Both the position numbers and the translations under genes were made by a program. Positions 45,415 through 54,787 of a DNA stretch of 64,000 nt are shown here, piece after piece. The DNA comes from an uncultured Paracoccaceae bacterium (GTDB lineage Bacteria; Pseudomonadota; Alphaproteobacteria; Rhodobacterales; Rhodobacteraceae), in NCBI GenBank assembly GCA_938002605.1, contig CALLAF010000004.1:280108-344107 (forward strand). The letters run 5' to 3'. A model generated the notes under the pieces. It saw only the letters and a list, made by a program, of their open reading frames with translations. It was not told the DNA's origin and did not search any database. The number at the start of each line of letters is the position of its first letter. The first letter of the stretch is position 1.

Positions 45415-46401
45415 ATGCGCGCACCGTCATTTTGGTTCACTGCCCCCGATAAGCCCGCCCTTGCTGCTCGTCTTCTGACCCCATTGGCTGCAATCTATGC
45501 GGGACTAACGGCGCGGCGCTTGCGTCAACCGCCCAAGATTCAGGCAACTGTCCCCGTGATTTGCGTGGGCAATATCAACGCAGGTGGCACCGGCAAAACA
45601 CCCACAACAATTGCGCTGATTGAGCGGCTCAAGGCACGCGGACGCACCCCACATGTGGTGTCGCGCGGTTATGGCGGGAACCTGACCGGTCCTATCCAAG
45701 TGGACGCACAGGGACACACGGCAGAGCAGACCGGGGATGAACCACTTTTGCTCGCGGCATTCGCGCCGACCTGGGTTGCGCGCGACCGGTCCGCAGGGGT
45801 TTCGGCCTCCCAAGCCGCTGGCGCCGATGTGATTTTGTTGGATGATGGGTTTCAAAACCCAACGGTAGCCAAAGATTTATCCATCGTCGTTGTCGATGCG
45901 ATGCGCGGGTTTGGAAATGGGCGGGTGATCCCGGCTGGACCCTTGCGCGAGCCCGTCAAGACCGGATTAAAACGCGCTGATCTGGTGCTGTCGATTGGGC
46001 CTGACAAGGCGCAAGACGGCTTTGCAAATGACTGGGACTTCGACCTGCCGCATCTACGCGGTGCATTGGCCCCGCTCCAGACGGGCATGCCTTGGAAAGG
46101 GTTAAGGCTGTTAGCCTTTGCCGGGATCGGCAACCCTGAAAAATTCTTTCGGACACTGCGCGAAATGGGGGCCGATGTGATCAGGGCCGAAGCCCTGGCC
46201 GACCACCAACCGTTGACTGATGCGCTAATGAAACGACTGGAAGTCGAAGCCCAAACCCGTCATGCGCAACTGGTCACGACCGAAAAAGATGCGGTGCGCC
46301 TACCAGAAAGCTTTCGGATGAAAGTCGTCACCCTGCCCGTCCGCTTAGAGATCAATGATTGGACAAAAATTGACGCCGCCTTTGATCGGCTAGGGCTATA
46401 A
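45415..46401 (+). CDS. lpxK: Tetraacyldisaccharide 4'-kinase LpxK
   Basis: A 328-residue inner-membrane-associated kinase that phosphorylates the 4' position of the lipid A precursor. The N-terminal helix region [28 protein letters not shown] is followed by the P-loop [19 protein letters not shown] (about residues 52-70), then VSRGYGG and the DDGFQNP motif (about 141). The late [11 protein letters not shown] segment is also typical. The start is directly adjacent to the waaA stop. It ends at a bidirectional terminator. The operon thus covers late lipid A steps in this organism. Confidence 0.95.
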   Translation: MRAPSFWFTAPDKPALAARLLTPLAAIYAGLTARRLRQPPKIQATVPVICVGNINAGGTGKTPTTIALIERLKARGRTPHVVSRGYGGNLTGPIQVDAQGHTAEQTGDEPLLLAAFAPTWVARDRSAGVSASQAAGADVILLDDGFQNPTVAKDLSIVVVDAMRGFGNGRVIPAGPLREPVKTGLKRADLVLSIGPDKAQDGFANDWDFDLPHLRGALAPLQTGMPWKGLRLLAFAGIGNPEKFFRTLREMGADVIRAEALADHQPLTDALMKRLEVEAQTRHAQLVTTEKDAVRLPESFRMKVVTLPVRLEINDWTKIDAAFDRLGL

Positions 46402-46404
46402 CGC

Positions 46405-46433
46405 AAAAGGCGGGCCTATTGGCCCGCCCTTTC
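46405..46433. terminator. Bidirectional terminator between lpxK and the DsbA-like gene
   Basis: AAAGGCGGGCC / GGCCCGCCCTTT stem with TATT loop lying between converging genes. Confidence 0.9.
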
Positions 46434-46449
46434 TCAGTTTTTAGCAGGG

Positions 46450-47115
46450 TTAACCCAATTTTTCGTCCAGAATTTCTGCGAAATCATCGTAGTTCATGTT
46501 CGAGTAGTTTTCGCCGTCGATCAAGAAACTTGGTGTCGACGAAATGTTGTCGCGGTCGGCGTTCTCTTGGTACCAAGTATAAAGCGCCTCGGCTTTGGCT
46601 GCATCGCTAAGGCAAGCATCAAGTGCAGCATCGTCAAGCCCGGCTGTTTTACCAAGACGGCGCAGTTCTTCGATAATGATGGTCGGGTCGCCACTGGCCA
46701 ACCAATTGCGTTGCTCTTCATAAATCACGTCTGAGAAAGCAAAGAAAAAGTCCGGATTATCGGTGCAACGCGCGATCATAGACGCCCAAAGACCGGGACG
46801 ATCAAAATACACTTCGCGGTACACAAACCGAATTTTGTTGGTATCGATGTAGTTCGCTTTCAGCAATTGGTGCTGATTGGCATTAAAGCTCGCGCAATGT
46901 GGACAAGTGAATGACGCATATTCGATCACCTCAACATTGGCCATTGGGTTGCCTTGGACCATTTCCATGATTTCAGGCAATTCAGCCGGCGCTTCTTGGG
47001 CGTTTGCGGCACCGGGCAAAAGACCGGTTTGTTGATTGCGTGGCATCAGGCCCATGCCCCCACCCAAAGTTAAAATGGCTGCACCACCGGTCGCCAATAA
47101 AGTTCTACGTTTCAT
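46450..47115 (-). CDS. DsbA family thiol-disulfide oxidoreductase
   Basis: A 221-residue exported thioredoxin-fold protein. The start at 47115 follows GAGG and gives MKRRTLLATGGAAILTLGGG, a signal peptide with an RR pair but no full Tat consensus. The active-site CPHC motif is in YASFTCPHCASF (about residue 70), the DsbA pattern, and cis-Pro lies in the SSTPSFLIDGENYS segment. It should form or shuffle disulfides in the periplasm. The DciA-type gene lies two bases upstream on the same strand. The upstream GTG at 47121 is less likely. Confidence 0.93.
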   Translation of the reverse strand: MKRRTLLATGGAAILTLGGGMGLMPRNQQTGLLPGAANAQEAPAELPEIMEMVQGNPMANVEVIEYASFTCPHCASFNANQHQLLKANYIDTNKIRFVYREVYFDRPGLWASMIARCTDNPDFFFAFSDVIYEEQRNWLASGDPTIIIEELRRLGKTAGLDDAALDACLSDAAKAEALYTWYQENADRDNISSTPSFLIDGENYSNMNYDDFAEILDEKLG

Positions 47116-47117
47116 GT

Positions 47118-47636
47118 TCACCTCTGCTCAGGATTTTGTTTTGTTAAGACATTTGCGCCCAGCGCTGCAAGCGCCGTGCGGAGTTCATTACTTTCAACGG
47201 CATCTGCCAATGTTTCCGCCGCTGCTTTTGTGGCGGGGCTTGGCACGCGGCGCGCCTTTGGGGCGGGGGTAAAGGCCACGCGCCCTTCTGAAAACCCGGT
47301 TGGGGCAGTTTGGGTAATACGTACACGTGCAATGGCGCGGTATCCGTAGCAAGCATTCACCTTTTCACGAATTTGTTCTTTTTGCATTTCCAACATCGGG
47401 GCCTGCGCCCCCGTGGTCAGCAATGTCAGTGTCGCGCCCATACCACCTTTGCCATAGCTCACATTCACCGGTGTCGCAGTGCCTGCTGTCGCGTCCCCCA
47501 CGACCTCTGCCCAATGGGTCAACAGACGCGTCACCGCAAAGCCGCGCTCTTCGCTGGCTGTGCGAATGCGAGTCTGCATTAACGTCGCCGCCCGAGAAAA
47601 CCCGCGCGTGGTGCCAATGTGGCGTTGTTGTTTCAT
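47118..47636 (-). CDS. DUF721/DciA family protein
   Basis: A 172-residue protein of the DciA (DUF721) family: an N-terminal KH-like fold with SEERGFAVTRLLTHWAEVVGDATAGTATPVNV, followed by GGMGATLTLLTTGAQAPMLEMQKEQIREKVNACYG, the typical core, and a basic/alanine-rich disordered tail. DciA loads the replicative helicase DnaB in most bacteria that lack DnaC. Function in alphaproteobacteria is inferred from the family. It is divergent from mutY (69 bases between starts) and ends two bases before the DsbA-like gene. Cytoplasmic. Confidence 0.88.
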   Translation of the reverse strand: MKQQRHIGTTRGFSRAATLMQTRIRTASEERGFAVTRLLTHWAEVVGDATAGTATPVNVSYGKGGMGATLTLLTTGAQAPMLEMQKEQIREKVNACYGYRAIARVRITQTAPTGFSEGRVAFTPAPKARRVPSPATKAAAETLADAVESNELRTALAALGANVLTKQNPEQR

Positions 47637-47704
47637 ATCTGTTCTTTACTGTATGTGATCGCTTGCGCCAAGTCAGCGCCTGCGTTGTGAAAGGTAAATA
47701 ACCA

Positions 47705-48757
47705 TTGCGTGACCTCAGCTTACAGCTTTTGGATTGGTACGACGCCCATGCCCGCGCAATGCCGTGGCGGATACCGCCCGGCGCGCGCAAGCTTGGCACC
47801 CTGCCTGACCCCTATGCCGTCTGGATGTCAGAGGTCATGTTGCAACAAACCACTGTCGCTGCCGTCCGAGAATATCATAATAAATTCATGTCTTTATGGC
47901 CAACCGTCCAGGATCTTGCTGCGGCGGATGATGCGGATGTCATGGCTGCTTGGGCCGGGTTGGGGTACTATGCACGCGCACGCAACCTGCTCAAATGCGC
48001 CCGCGCTGTTGTCGTGGACCACGGCGGGGAATTTCCCGCTGACCATGATTTGCTTCTTACCCTACCGGGAATCGGGCCATATACTGCGGCCGCAATTGCA
48101 TCGATTGCGTTTGACCTGCCCGAAACCGTGGTTGACGGGAATGTCGAAAGGGTGATGGCGCGACTGTATGATCTCCATGACCCATTGCCGAAATCAAAAC
48201 CTGCGCTAACGGAAAAGGCACGCGCATTGACGCCTGCGCACCGGCCGGGTGATTACGCCCAAGCGGTTATGGACCTTGGCGCAACGATCTGCACACCGCG
48301 CAATCCAGCCTGTGGGATATGCCCTTTGCGCGCGCCATGTGCCGCCCGCATAGCAGGGACTGCGGCAGAACTTCCCAAGAAAACACCCAAAAAGAAAACA
48401 CCCACGCGGCACGGCATTGCTTATGTCGTGCAACGCGCAGATGGGGCGCTATTGTTGGAAACCCGCCCAGAAAGCGGTTTGCTTGGCGGTATGTTGGGCT
48501 GGCCCGGATCGGAATGGGGGGATGCCCCAACCCCAGCGCCGCCGTTTGATGCGGATTGGCAAACCCTGAACACACAGGCCCGCCACACATTCACACATTT
48601 TCACCTGCGGCTTACGGTAATGGTCACCACCACCGATGCGCAAGCGGCACCCACAAACGGCAGGTTTATCAGCGCAGCAGAATTTGACCCAAAGTCCCTG
48701 CCAACAGCCATGCGTAAAGTGTACGACATCGCGGCCCCGACGCTACGCAATACTTGA
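47705..48757 (+). CDS. mutY: A/G-specific adenine glycosylase MutY (TTG start)
   Basis: A 350-residue base-excision enzyme that removes adenine opposite 8-oxoguanine. The N-terminal HhH-GPD domain shows SEVMLQQTTVAAV (catalytic Glu region), the hairpin LPGIGPYTAAAIASIAF and the catalytic Asp in VVDGNVERVMARL. A C-x6-C-x2-C-x5-C cluster (Cys196, 203, 206, 212) ligates the [4Fe-4S] centre. The C-terminal Nudix-like domain for 8-oxoG recognition follows after a basic linker. The start codon is TTG at 47705, which gives the common MRDLSLQLLDWYDAHARAMPW start. Confidence 0.96.
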   Translation: MRDLSLQLLDWYDAHARAMPWRIPPGARKLGTLPDPYAVWMSEVMLQQTTVAAVREYHNKFMSLWPTVQDLAAADDADVMAAWAGLGYYARARNLLKCARAVVVDHGGEFPADHDLLLTLPGIGPYTAAAIASIAFDLPETVVDGNVERVMARLYDLHDPLPKSKPALTEKARALTPAHRPGDYAQAVMDLGATICTPRNPACGICPLRAPCAARIAGTAAELPKKTPKKKTPTRHGIAYVVQRADGALLLETRPESGLLGGMLGWPGSEWGDAPTPAPPFDADWQTLNTQARHTFTHFHLRLTVMVTTTDAQAAPTNGRFISAAEFDPKSLPTAMRKVYDIAAPTLRNT

Positions 48758-48805
48758 GCCTTGAACATCGGGTGCCTAGGATTGCTGACAAATAGGAGGC
48801 GCCCC

Positions 48806-49924
48806 ATGCCAATCAACCGGATTACCGCCGCGCTGCCATTTTGGCTGTCCTTGATACTGATCCCGCTTGCGCTTATTTCAGCAATCTATGGTGGCTGGAC
48901 AATCGCGCTGCTACCGCTTTGCACGTGGTTTTTGTTCAGCCTACTGGACTTCCTGCTCGGCTTGAACTTGGACAACAACGACCCTGATACCAGCGTCAAA
49001 GACCTGTTCTGGTACCGCACGATCACAATTCTTTGGGTGCCGCTACAACTGATCACAATCTTTGGGATTATGGCCTATGTCACCGCGTCGGGCCATTTGG
49101 GGTGGGTGGCGCAATGGGCGCTTTTTGCCGGGCTTGGCATCTTATCGGGTACGATTGGGATCAACTACAGTCACGAACTGATGCACCAAAAACCCAAATT
49201 TGAACGCTGGCTTGGGGATATTCTGCTTGGTTCCGTTTTGTACGGGCATTTTCGATCGGAACATTTGCTGGTGCACCACCGCTATGTCGGCACGCCCCGT
49301 GATCCGGTCACGGCAAGATACGGGGAATCTTTTTACCATTTCTTCCCACGTGTGCTTTGGCAAAGTTTGAAATCCTCTTTTCTGGCCGAAAAAACGATGC
49401 TTTCACGAAAAAAGCTGCCTTGGCACCATCGATCAAATCCATTTTGGCGCTACTGGGGGCTGGAAATTGGGTTTGCAATTCTCGCGTGGGTAATTGCCGG
49501 ATGGTGGGGCATTTTCCTATTTGCGACACAAGCATTTTGGGCGGTGTTCCAGCTTGAGCTGGTGAACTACGTCGAACACTACGCCCTGACCCGCAAATAT
49601 TTAGGCGACGGAAAATACGAACACGTCAAGCCGCGCCATTCTTGGAATGCGGCACATAAGGCGTCGAACTGGCTGTTGATCAACCTGCAACGCCATTCCG
49701 ACCACCACTATAAACCGGACCGCCGTTTCCCGCTGTTGCAGAACTATACCGAAGAAGAGGCGCCGCAATTGCCGTACGGTTACCCGGTGATGACCATGAT
49801 AGCCCTATCCCCAACATTATGGCGCCGGATCATGAATCCTCGGGTTCGCGCTTGGCGCGAGGAATTTTATCCCGAGATCAATGATTGGTCAGCCTACCAA
49901 AAGGGTCACGAACGACCGGTCTAA
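48806..49924 (+). CDS. alkB: Alkane 1-monooxygenase (AlkB-like)
   Basis: A 372-residue integral membrane di-iron hydroxylase. The histidine boxes are HELMH (from residue 123), EHLLVHHR (about 153) and HSDHH (from residue 297), with NYVEHYAL between the last two, as in AlkB alkane hydroxylases. Six hydrophobic helices are visible. It oxidises terminal methyl groups of medium-chain alkanes or related compounds using rubredoxin electrons. No rubredoxin or rubredoxin reductase gene is nearby. A near-perfect AGGAGG lies six bases before the ATG at 48806, which decides the start. The upstream gene is mutY (49 bases away). Confidence 0.94.
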   Translation: MPINRITAALPFWLSLILIPLALISAIYGGWTIALLPLCTWFLFSLLDFLLGLNLDNNDPDTSVKDLFWYRTITILWVPLQLITIFGIMAYVTASGHLGWVAQWALFAGLGILSGTIGINYSHELMHQKPKFERWLGDILLGSVLYGHFRSEHLLVHHRYVGTPRDPVTARYGESFYHFFPRVLWQSLKSSFLAEKTMLSRKKLPWHHRSNPFWRYWGLEIGFAILAWVIAGWWGIFLFATQAFWAVFQLELVNYVEHYALTRKYLGDGKYEHVKPRHSWNAAHKASNWLLINLQRHSDHHYKPDRRFPLLQNYTEEEAPQLPYGYPVMTMIALSPTLWRRIMNPRVRAWREEFYPEINDWSAYQKGHERPV

Positions 49925-50065
49925 AGCCCGCTCATGTGTGTTTCCAGTTTGGGACAAGTCATTCCGTCAAGTTCGGTAAGAGCCGAGGCGGGGTTGACTT
50001 ACATCAACGAAGAAAACTGCTGGTTCGTTATTCTTCGCTAGTGAACCACAATGTAGGATAGAAAA

Positions 50066-50917
50066 ATGGACCATAGGCAACTCACTGTACCGCTGAGCAT
50101 CGTTGCGATCACCTTAGCAACTACCGCGGTGGGACAGGATTACACACCTGCAAATGACTTCTATGATCTGAGCGAGATGCCAGAAACCGGTATGTACCCT
50201 CAGGGCGGCGCTAAGCCCGGATCTGGAGGCAGCGGCCCGCCCGCTGGACAAGTTGAAATCGAAACGGAGGAAGTGACCGTTGGCCCAGCAATCTTTACGG
50301 TCAACTATCAACTATTTGAAAACTTCGACGCTTTGCCAGACGATGTAATTTATGAGCGTGAGCCGCTTCAAAGTTTTGAAAACACTGATGGAAATTCCCA
50401 CTATTACGAAGTCGTGCTGGTCGAGAGTATGAATGTCAGCTGGGTCCAGGCTGCAATCTTGGCTGAAAGTGAAGGAGGCTATCTGGCGTCTCTAACCACG
50501 CCCGAAGAAAACGCATTTGTTTTCAGCCTCGTGGATGACGACAAGTATTTTTGGCAGTTCCCGGACGACTATACTTCAGACAGCCACTATCGCATCAAGA
50601 TCGGCCCGTTTTTGGGCGGCGTGCGCGTCTCAGACACCGAAGATTCTCTGGCGGGTTGGCAGTGGCTATCAGGTGAAGACTGGACCTATTCCAACTGGGC
50701 GCAAAACCTAAATGACGGTGTCATAGACCGAGACCCACGCGACAATACGCAACCAAATGGCAGCGGACGACAAAATGTTATGGGCTTTGGCGAACTGAAC
50801 GTGCCGGTGCCAACTTGGGGTGACTATTGGGATACCGTTGCTCAATATGGTGAACGCGGTATGCCATCTGGATACAACCGGGGCTTCATTATCGAATATG
50901 AAGAGATGCCAAACTAA
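50066..50917 (+). CDS. Exported C-type-lectin-like domain protein
   Basis: A 283-residue exported protein (signal peptide about residues 1-23, MDHRQLTVPLSIVAITLATTAVG). A low-complexity GGAKPGSGGSGPPAG linker is followed by a conserved-looking region of about 180 residues: YYEVVLVESMNVSWVQAAILAE, GGYLASLTTPEENAFVFSL, a GWQWLSGEDWTYSNWAQN segment and a final YNRGFIIEYEE. These are the WxxA, A(S)L.(T)..EN and W..G..W.Y.NW hallmarks of C-type-lectin folds (bacterial CTL/sulfatase-like modules). The ligand is unknown; calcium-binding EPN/QPD motifs are not evident. Single gene with no obvious partners. Confidence 0.85.
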   Translation: MDHRQLTVPLSIVAITLATTAVGQDYTPANDFYDLSEMPETGMYPQGGAKPGSGGSGPPAGQVEIETEEVTVGPAIFTVNYQLFENFDALPDDVIYEREPLQSFENTDGNSHYYEVVLVESMNVSWVQAAILAESEGGYLASLTTPEENAFVFSLVDDDKYFWQFPDDYTSDSHYRIKIGPFLGGVRVSDTEDSLAGWQWLSGEDWTYSNWAQNLNDGVIDRDPRDNTQPNGSGRQNVMGFGELNVPVPTWGDYWDTVAQYGERGMPSGYNRGFIIEYEEMPN

Positions 50918-51052
50918 AGGACATCGACGGCGAGTTCTCAGAAAGTTTCCGGCGGGAATTCGTCGGGTTGGGCATCTACTCCAAAGCCTACGCGCCAGCG
51001 ATCAACATATTGGTAACAGAATACGCTACCTGGTGACGCGATATCCAAAACA

Positions 51053-51083
51053 AAAAAACCCGCCGTACAAAGACGGCGGGCAG
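51053..51083 (-). terminator. Terminator for the ccrM transcript
   Basis: CCCGCCGT / ACGGCGGG stem; on the minus strand it is followed by TTTTTTTG. It lies 93 bases downstream of the ccrM stop. Confidence 0.9.
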
Positions 51084-51091
51084 AGTTAGTA

Positions 51092-51129
51092 ATTGCGGCC
51101 CCTGCCACCATGGCAGGGTGTTCCGCAAT
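51092..51129 (-). promoter_or_regulatory. Two-tier hairpin in the ccrM 3' untranslated region
   Basis: An outer stem ATTGCGG/CCGCAAT (51092-51098 with 51123-51129) encloses an inner stem CCTGCCA/TGGCAGG (51101-51107 with 51111-51117). It sits between the ccrM stop codon and its terminator. It could stabilise the 3' end or be the core of a small RNA. The structure is seen by eye only. Confidence 0.5.
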
Positions 51130-51175
51130 CACCGGCGGTATCAACGTTGGGGAATGCGACGCAGTTAAGCCTACG

Positions 51176-52330
<1,155 letters not shown>

Positions 52331-52332
52331 CT

Positions 52333-52376
52333 AGTGTGAGTCACAGACGATTCGCTGTCAAAAACTTTATTGAATC
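52333..52376 (-). promoter_or_regulatory. Putative ccrM promoter with three GANTC sites
   Basis: On the minus strand a perfect TTGACA (-35, 52361-52356) is followed after 17 bases by CACACT (-10, 52338-52333). GANTC sites lie at 52372-52376 (just upstream of -35) and at 52349-52353 and 52338-52342 (between or at the -10). GANTC is the target of the encoded enzyme, so the arrangement suggests methylation-sensitive autoregulation as known from Caulobacter ccrM. The -10 element is weak. Confidence 0.6.
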
Positions 52377-52389
52377 AATGGGTTACAAT

Positions 52390-53007
52390 TTACTCTTGAT
52401 ACAAGATATTGTGGACTGGTTTGAACGAACGTCTATGGTGTGGGGTCACACCAAGATTTTCCAATCCTGCTTTATGTGCTGTGGTTGGGTAACCTGCGTT
52501 CTTTTCCCACCCATATCCGGGGTACTGTTGCGCCAAATCCACCATGTGTCTATCGCGCCACACTTTGGCGATGACAGAAGCAGCGGCAATCGACAGGCTG
52601 CGCCCATCCCCTTTGATGATTGTCTCATGCGAAATGGTTAAACCGTGCGGTACCAAATTGCCGTCAATCAGCACATGATCTGCTGGGCGTGCCAGCCCCG
52701 CAACCGCGCGCACCATCGCGATATGGGACGCACGCAGGATGTTATATTCGTCGATCTCGCTGACCGAGGCCTGCGCAAGTGACACATCCGCCGCATCCAT
52801 AATCGCATCATAAAGCGCATCGCGCTTCTTTGCGGTCAGTTTTTTGCTGTCGTTTAACCCTGCCGGAATATTTTTGGGATCCAGAATGACGGCGGCCGCA
52901 ACAACAGGCCCAGCAAGCGGCCCGCGCCCAACTTCGTCGACGCCAGCGATTGCAGTAAAGCCGCGCGCCTGCGCAGCTTGCTCGAATGTATAGTCAGGTG
53001 TTGTCAT
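52390..53007 (-). CDS. rnhB: Ribonuclease HII
   Basis: A 205-residue type 2 RNase H that cleaves RNA in RNA-DNA hybrids and removes single ribonucleotides. The catalytic signature GVDEVGRGPLAGPVVAAAVIL contains the first Asp/Glu pair (about residue 22), and VLIDGNLVP and SIAAASVIAKVWRDRHM provide further active-site carboxylates. The C-terminus ends in the usual AHKAGLENLGVTPHHRRSF segment. It lies upstream of ccrM on the same strand, but the 104-base gap with a good -35 box suggests that ccrM has its own promoter. No distortion in length. Confidence 0.96.
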   Translation of the reverse strand: MTTPDYTFEQAAQARGFTAIAGVDEVGRGPLAGPVVAAAVILDPKNIPAGLNDSKKLTAKKRDALYDAIMDAADVSLAQASVSEIDEYNILRASHIAMVRAVAGLARPADHVLIDGNLVPHGLTISHETIIKGDGRSLSIAAASVIAKVWRDRHMVDLAQQYPGYGWEKNAGYPTTAHKAGLENLGVTPHHRRSFKPVHNILYQE

Positions 53008-53044
53008 AAGGCCAGTGACCAGAACGCGAGCTGCGTTTCAAGAA

Positions 53045-53082
53045 TAAAAAGGGGCAAAGGCCATATCGAACCCTTGCCCCAA
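53045..53082 (-). terminator. Terminator after the basic exported protein gene
   Basis: On the minus strand GGGGCAAGGG pairs with CCTTTGCCCC across a 10-nt loop and is followed by TTTTTATTC. It closes the transcript of the gene at 53129-53554. Confidence 0.85.
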
Positions 53083-53128
53083 GGTGGCGCAGCGACCGGG
53101 GCTTGAAGCCGCGCATTATGCCGACGTC

Positions 53129-53554
53129 TTAGTGACGCCGATCAATACGGTACCCTTCTTGGCGCAAGCAGCTCGGATCGAAGCCATTGCGTGATCGGTT
53201 TCCTGTAAACACGCGCACCTCGCAGCGGTTGGGAAGCCTGTTCACGCGCACATCATTCCTTTGGAGACAATTACGCGTGAAAATCCGGTCATTTCGACCA
53301 ACCTCGCGCAGACATTCAGAAGGCAGGCGCGTTTGATGTGTTTGCGTAGGCTGCCGTTGTGGTGACCGGGTTTGCGTAACACGGTCGTCATTGTCATTCC
53401 GATTTTCGATTGCCGCGCCTAACGCAGCCAAGGCAACTATCCCAAAAATAATCTTCCCTGCATCGTCACGGTCAATGCCATTGGCCTGTGCGGGCATCGC
53501 TGTTGCGAATGTAAGTGACAGGGCGGTAACCCCAGCGATCAGTGGTCTAAACAT
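53129..53554 (-). CDS. Exported basic protein with C-terminal Cys-rich domain
   Basis: A 141-residue protein; the start at 53554 follows AAAGGA and gives MFRPLIAGVTALSLTFATAM, a signal peptide with cleavage after AQA. A second hydrophobic segment (KIIFGIVALAALGAAI, about residues 33-48) may be a membrane helix. Then comes an Arg/Asn/Gln-rich linker and a C-terminal domain with four cysteines (PSECLREVG, FTRNCLQ, NRCEVRVF, DPSCLRQEGY). I know similar proteins from Rhodobacterales only as hypotheticals. Function not recognised; an envelope location is likely. Confidence 0.82.
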   Translation of the reverse strand: MFRPLIAGVTALSLTFATAMPAQANGIDRDDAGKIIFGIVALAALGAAIENRNDNDDRVTQTRSPQRQPTQTHQTRLPSECLREVGRNDRIFTRNCLQRNDVRVNRLPNRCEVRVFTGNRSRNGFDPSCLRQEGYRIDRRH

Positions 53555-53722
53555 ATATTTTCCTTTCATCTGTTGCGCCTTTGTGGACGGGTTGACGCTG
53601 ATGAAACGAAATTGCGGCCAAGACCGCCTGCCAAACAATATCGGGGGATGGTTATGTGATGGCCTGCACGATAACATCGGAAGTTATTGAATATCACGGC
53701 GCTTTGAGGTCAGTTAGAAACC

Positions 53723-54004
53723 ATGAAAATTCTTTCTTATACATTCATGACGTTTTGTCTGACCGCGGGTGTCGCCCAAGCCGATTGCTATGCCGATTAC
53801 AAGGCCAAGCAAGACGACCCACTGCGGCTTCACTATGGTGTGACACAGGTGCGTGACGCTTGTAGTGTCAGGTCAGCCGAAGATCAGCTTCGCCCCGCGC
53901 TACGGGCAGATGGTTGGGAACTATTGAATGTGCTTGGCGTCTTTGATGACGCAGGGCTACAAGAAAGAAGGGACAGCGCTGGTGACTACTTCCTCCGCTA
54001 CTGA
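53723..54004 (+). CDS. Small exported protein of the DCYADYKAKQD type
   Basis: A 93-residue protein with a signal peptide (MKILSYTFMTFCLTAGVAQA) followed by DCYADYKAKQDDPLRLHYG, a start I have seen in many Rhodobacterales hypothetical proteins, often located near rnhB. Two cysteines in the mature part (Cys22 and one in VRDACSV) could form a disulfide. The C-terminus GDYFLRY is aromatic. Periplasmic by prediction; function unknown. It overlaps the start region of the downstream membrane-tethered winged-helix gene, so the two are probably coupled. Confidence 0.85.
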   Translation: MKILSYTFMTFCLTAGVAQADCYADYKAKQDDPLRLHYGVTQVRDACSVRSAEDQLRPALRADGWELLNVLGVFDDAGLQERRDSAGDYFLRY

Positions 54005-54680
54005 AGCACGTGAAATTGGGTCGCGGATTGTGGTCGCGGGCATCATCGCAATTGTCCTGATCTTGACCATTGCGGCGGTTCTCTTGTTCATCAACCTGCC
54101 CGACGCCAACGCATTTAATGTGCGCGTGGAACGGTTGTTTGTCGAAAACGACACTTTGACCGGGAACGCTGAAATTAAACTGCTCGAAATTTTGGCCCAT
54201 TCAGGGACTGCATTTTCGGATACCTTATCATCGTACCGCTTTGTCATATTTGTACTGCTGGTGTTTGCGACAGCGTTGTTAATCGCAGCTGTCGCGTTTC
54301 TTGCCATGCTCGTTGTGCTGAACCGCCGTATGGGCCGGATTGAACGCCAGGGAATAGAAGTCAATTCATTGACCATTAGCCGCGATCAAAAAGCAGTCTA
54401 TCTGAACGATTTTGAATTCAAACTAACTGCCGCCGCGATTGAGACACTGTCGGTCCTGGCCGAAGCCCGCATGGATGACGAGGTGCTATCTGGGGCCGAA
54501 ATTGAAGGAGTGATATCTGGCCGCGACAGTTCCGACTGCGAAGAAGCCGCCGGCGCCACCCGGATCAAGCGCCTGCGCGATACGCTGGGGAACCAGTTGG
54601 TCAGTGAACTGTTAGTCAAAAATATCGCGCGCCAGGGCTATATATTGGCGATCGATAAAGACGTCATCCGTATGGTTTAG
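53982..54680 (+). CDS. Two-helix membrane protein with C-terminal winged helix
   Basis: About 232 residues from a GTG at 53982 (AGAAGGGA eight bases upstream); an ATG at 53928 would add 18 residues but overlap the upstream gene by 77 bases. Two transmembrane helices are clear: VVAGIIAIVLILTIAAVLLF and YRFVIFVLLVFATALLIAAV, with about 45 residues between them, likely periplasmic. The cytoplasmic C-terminus (about residues 140-232) looks like an OmpR-type winged helix: a recognition-helix-like GATRIKRLRDTLGNQLV and a GYILAID wing. It resembles ToxR/CadC-like membrane-tethered regulators but with reversed order (membrane part first). No response-regulator receiver domain. Target genes may be the downstream cluster (inferred). 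Confidence 0.7.
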   Translation: MTTSSATEAREIGSRIVVAGIIAIVLILTIAAVLLFINLPDANAFNVRVERLFVENDTLTGNAEIKLLEILAHSGTAFSDTLSSYRFVIFVLLVFATALLIAAVAFLAMLVVLNRRMGRIERQGIEVNSLTISRDQKAVYLNDFEFKLTAAAIETLSVLAEARMDDEVLSGAEIEGVISGRDSSDCEEAAGATRIKRLRDTLGNQLVSELLVKNIARQGYILAIDKDVIRMV

Positions 54681-54787
54681 AAAGATATGTGACAATCCGC
54701 CGCACGAATCACCTGCTGATTGTGAAAGAGTGAGGCACGTGTTCCTACATAAAATGCAGCTCTAGGTCGTAAATTGGGCCACAAAAA

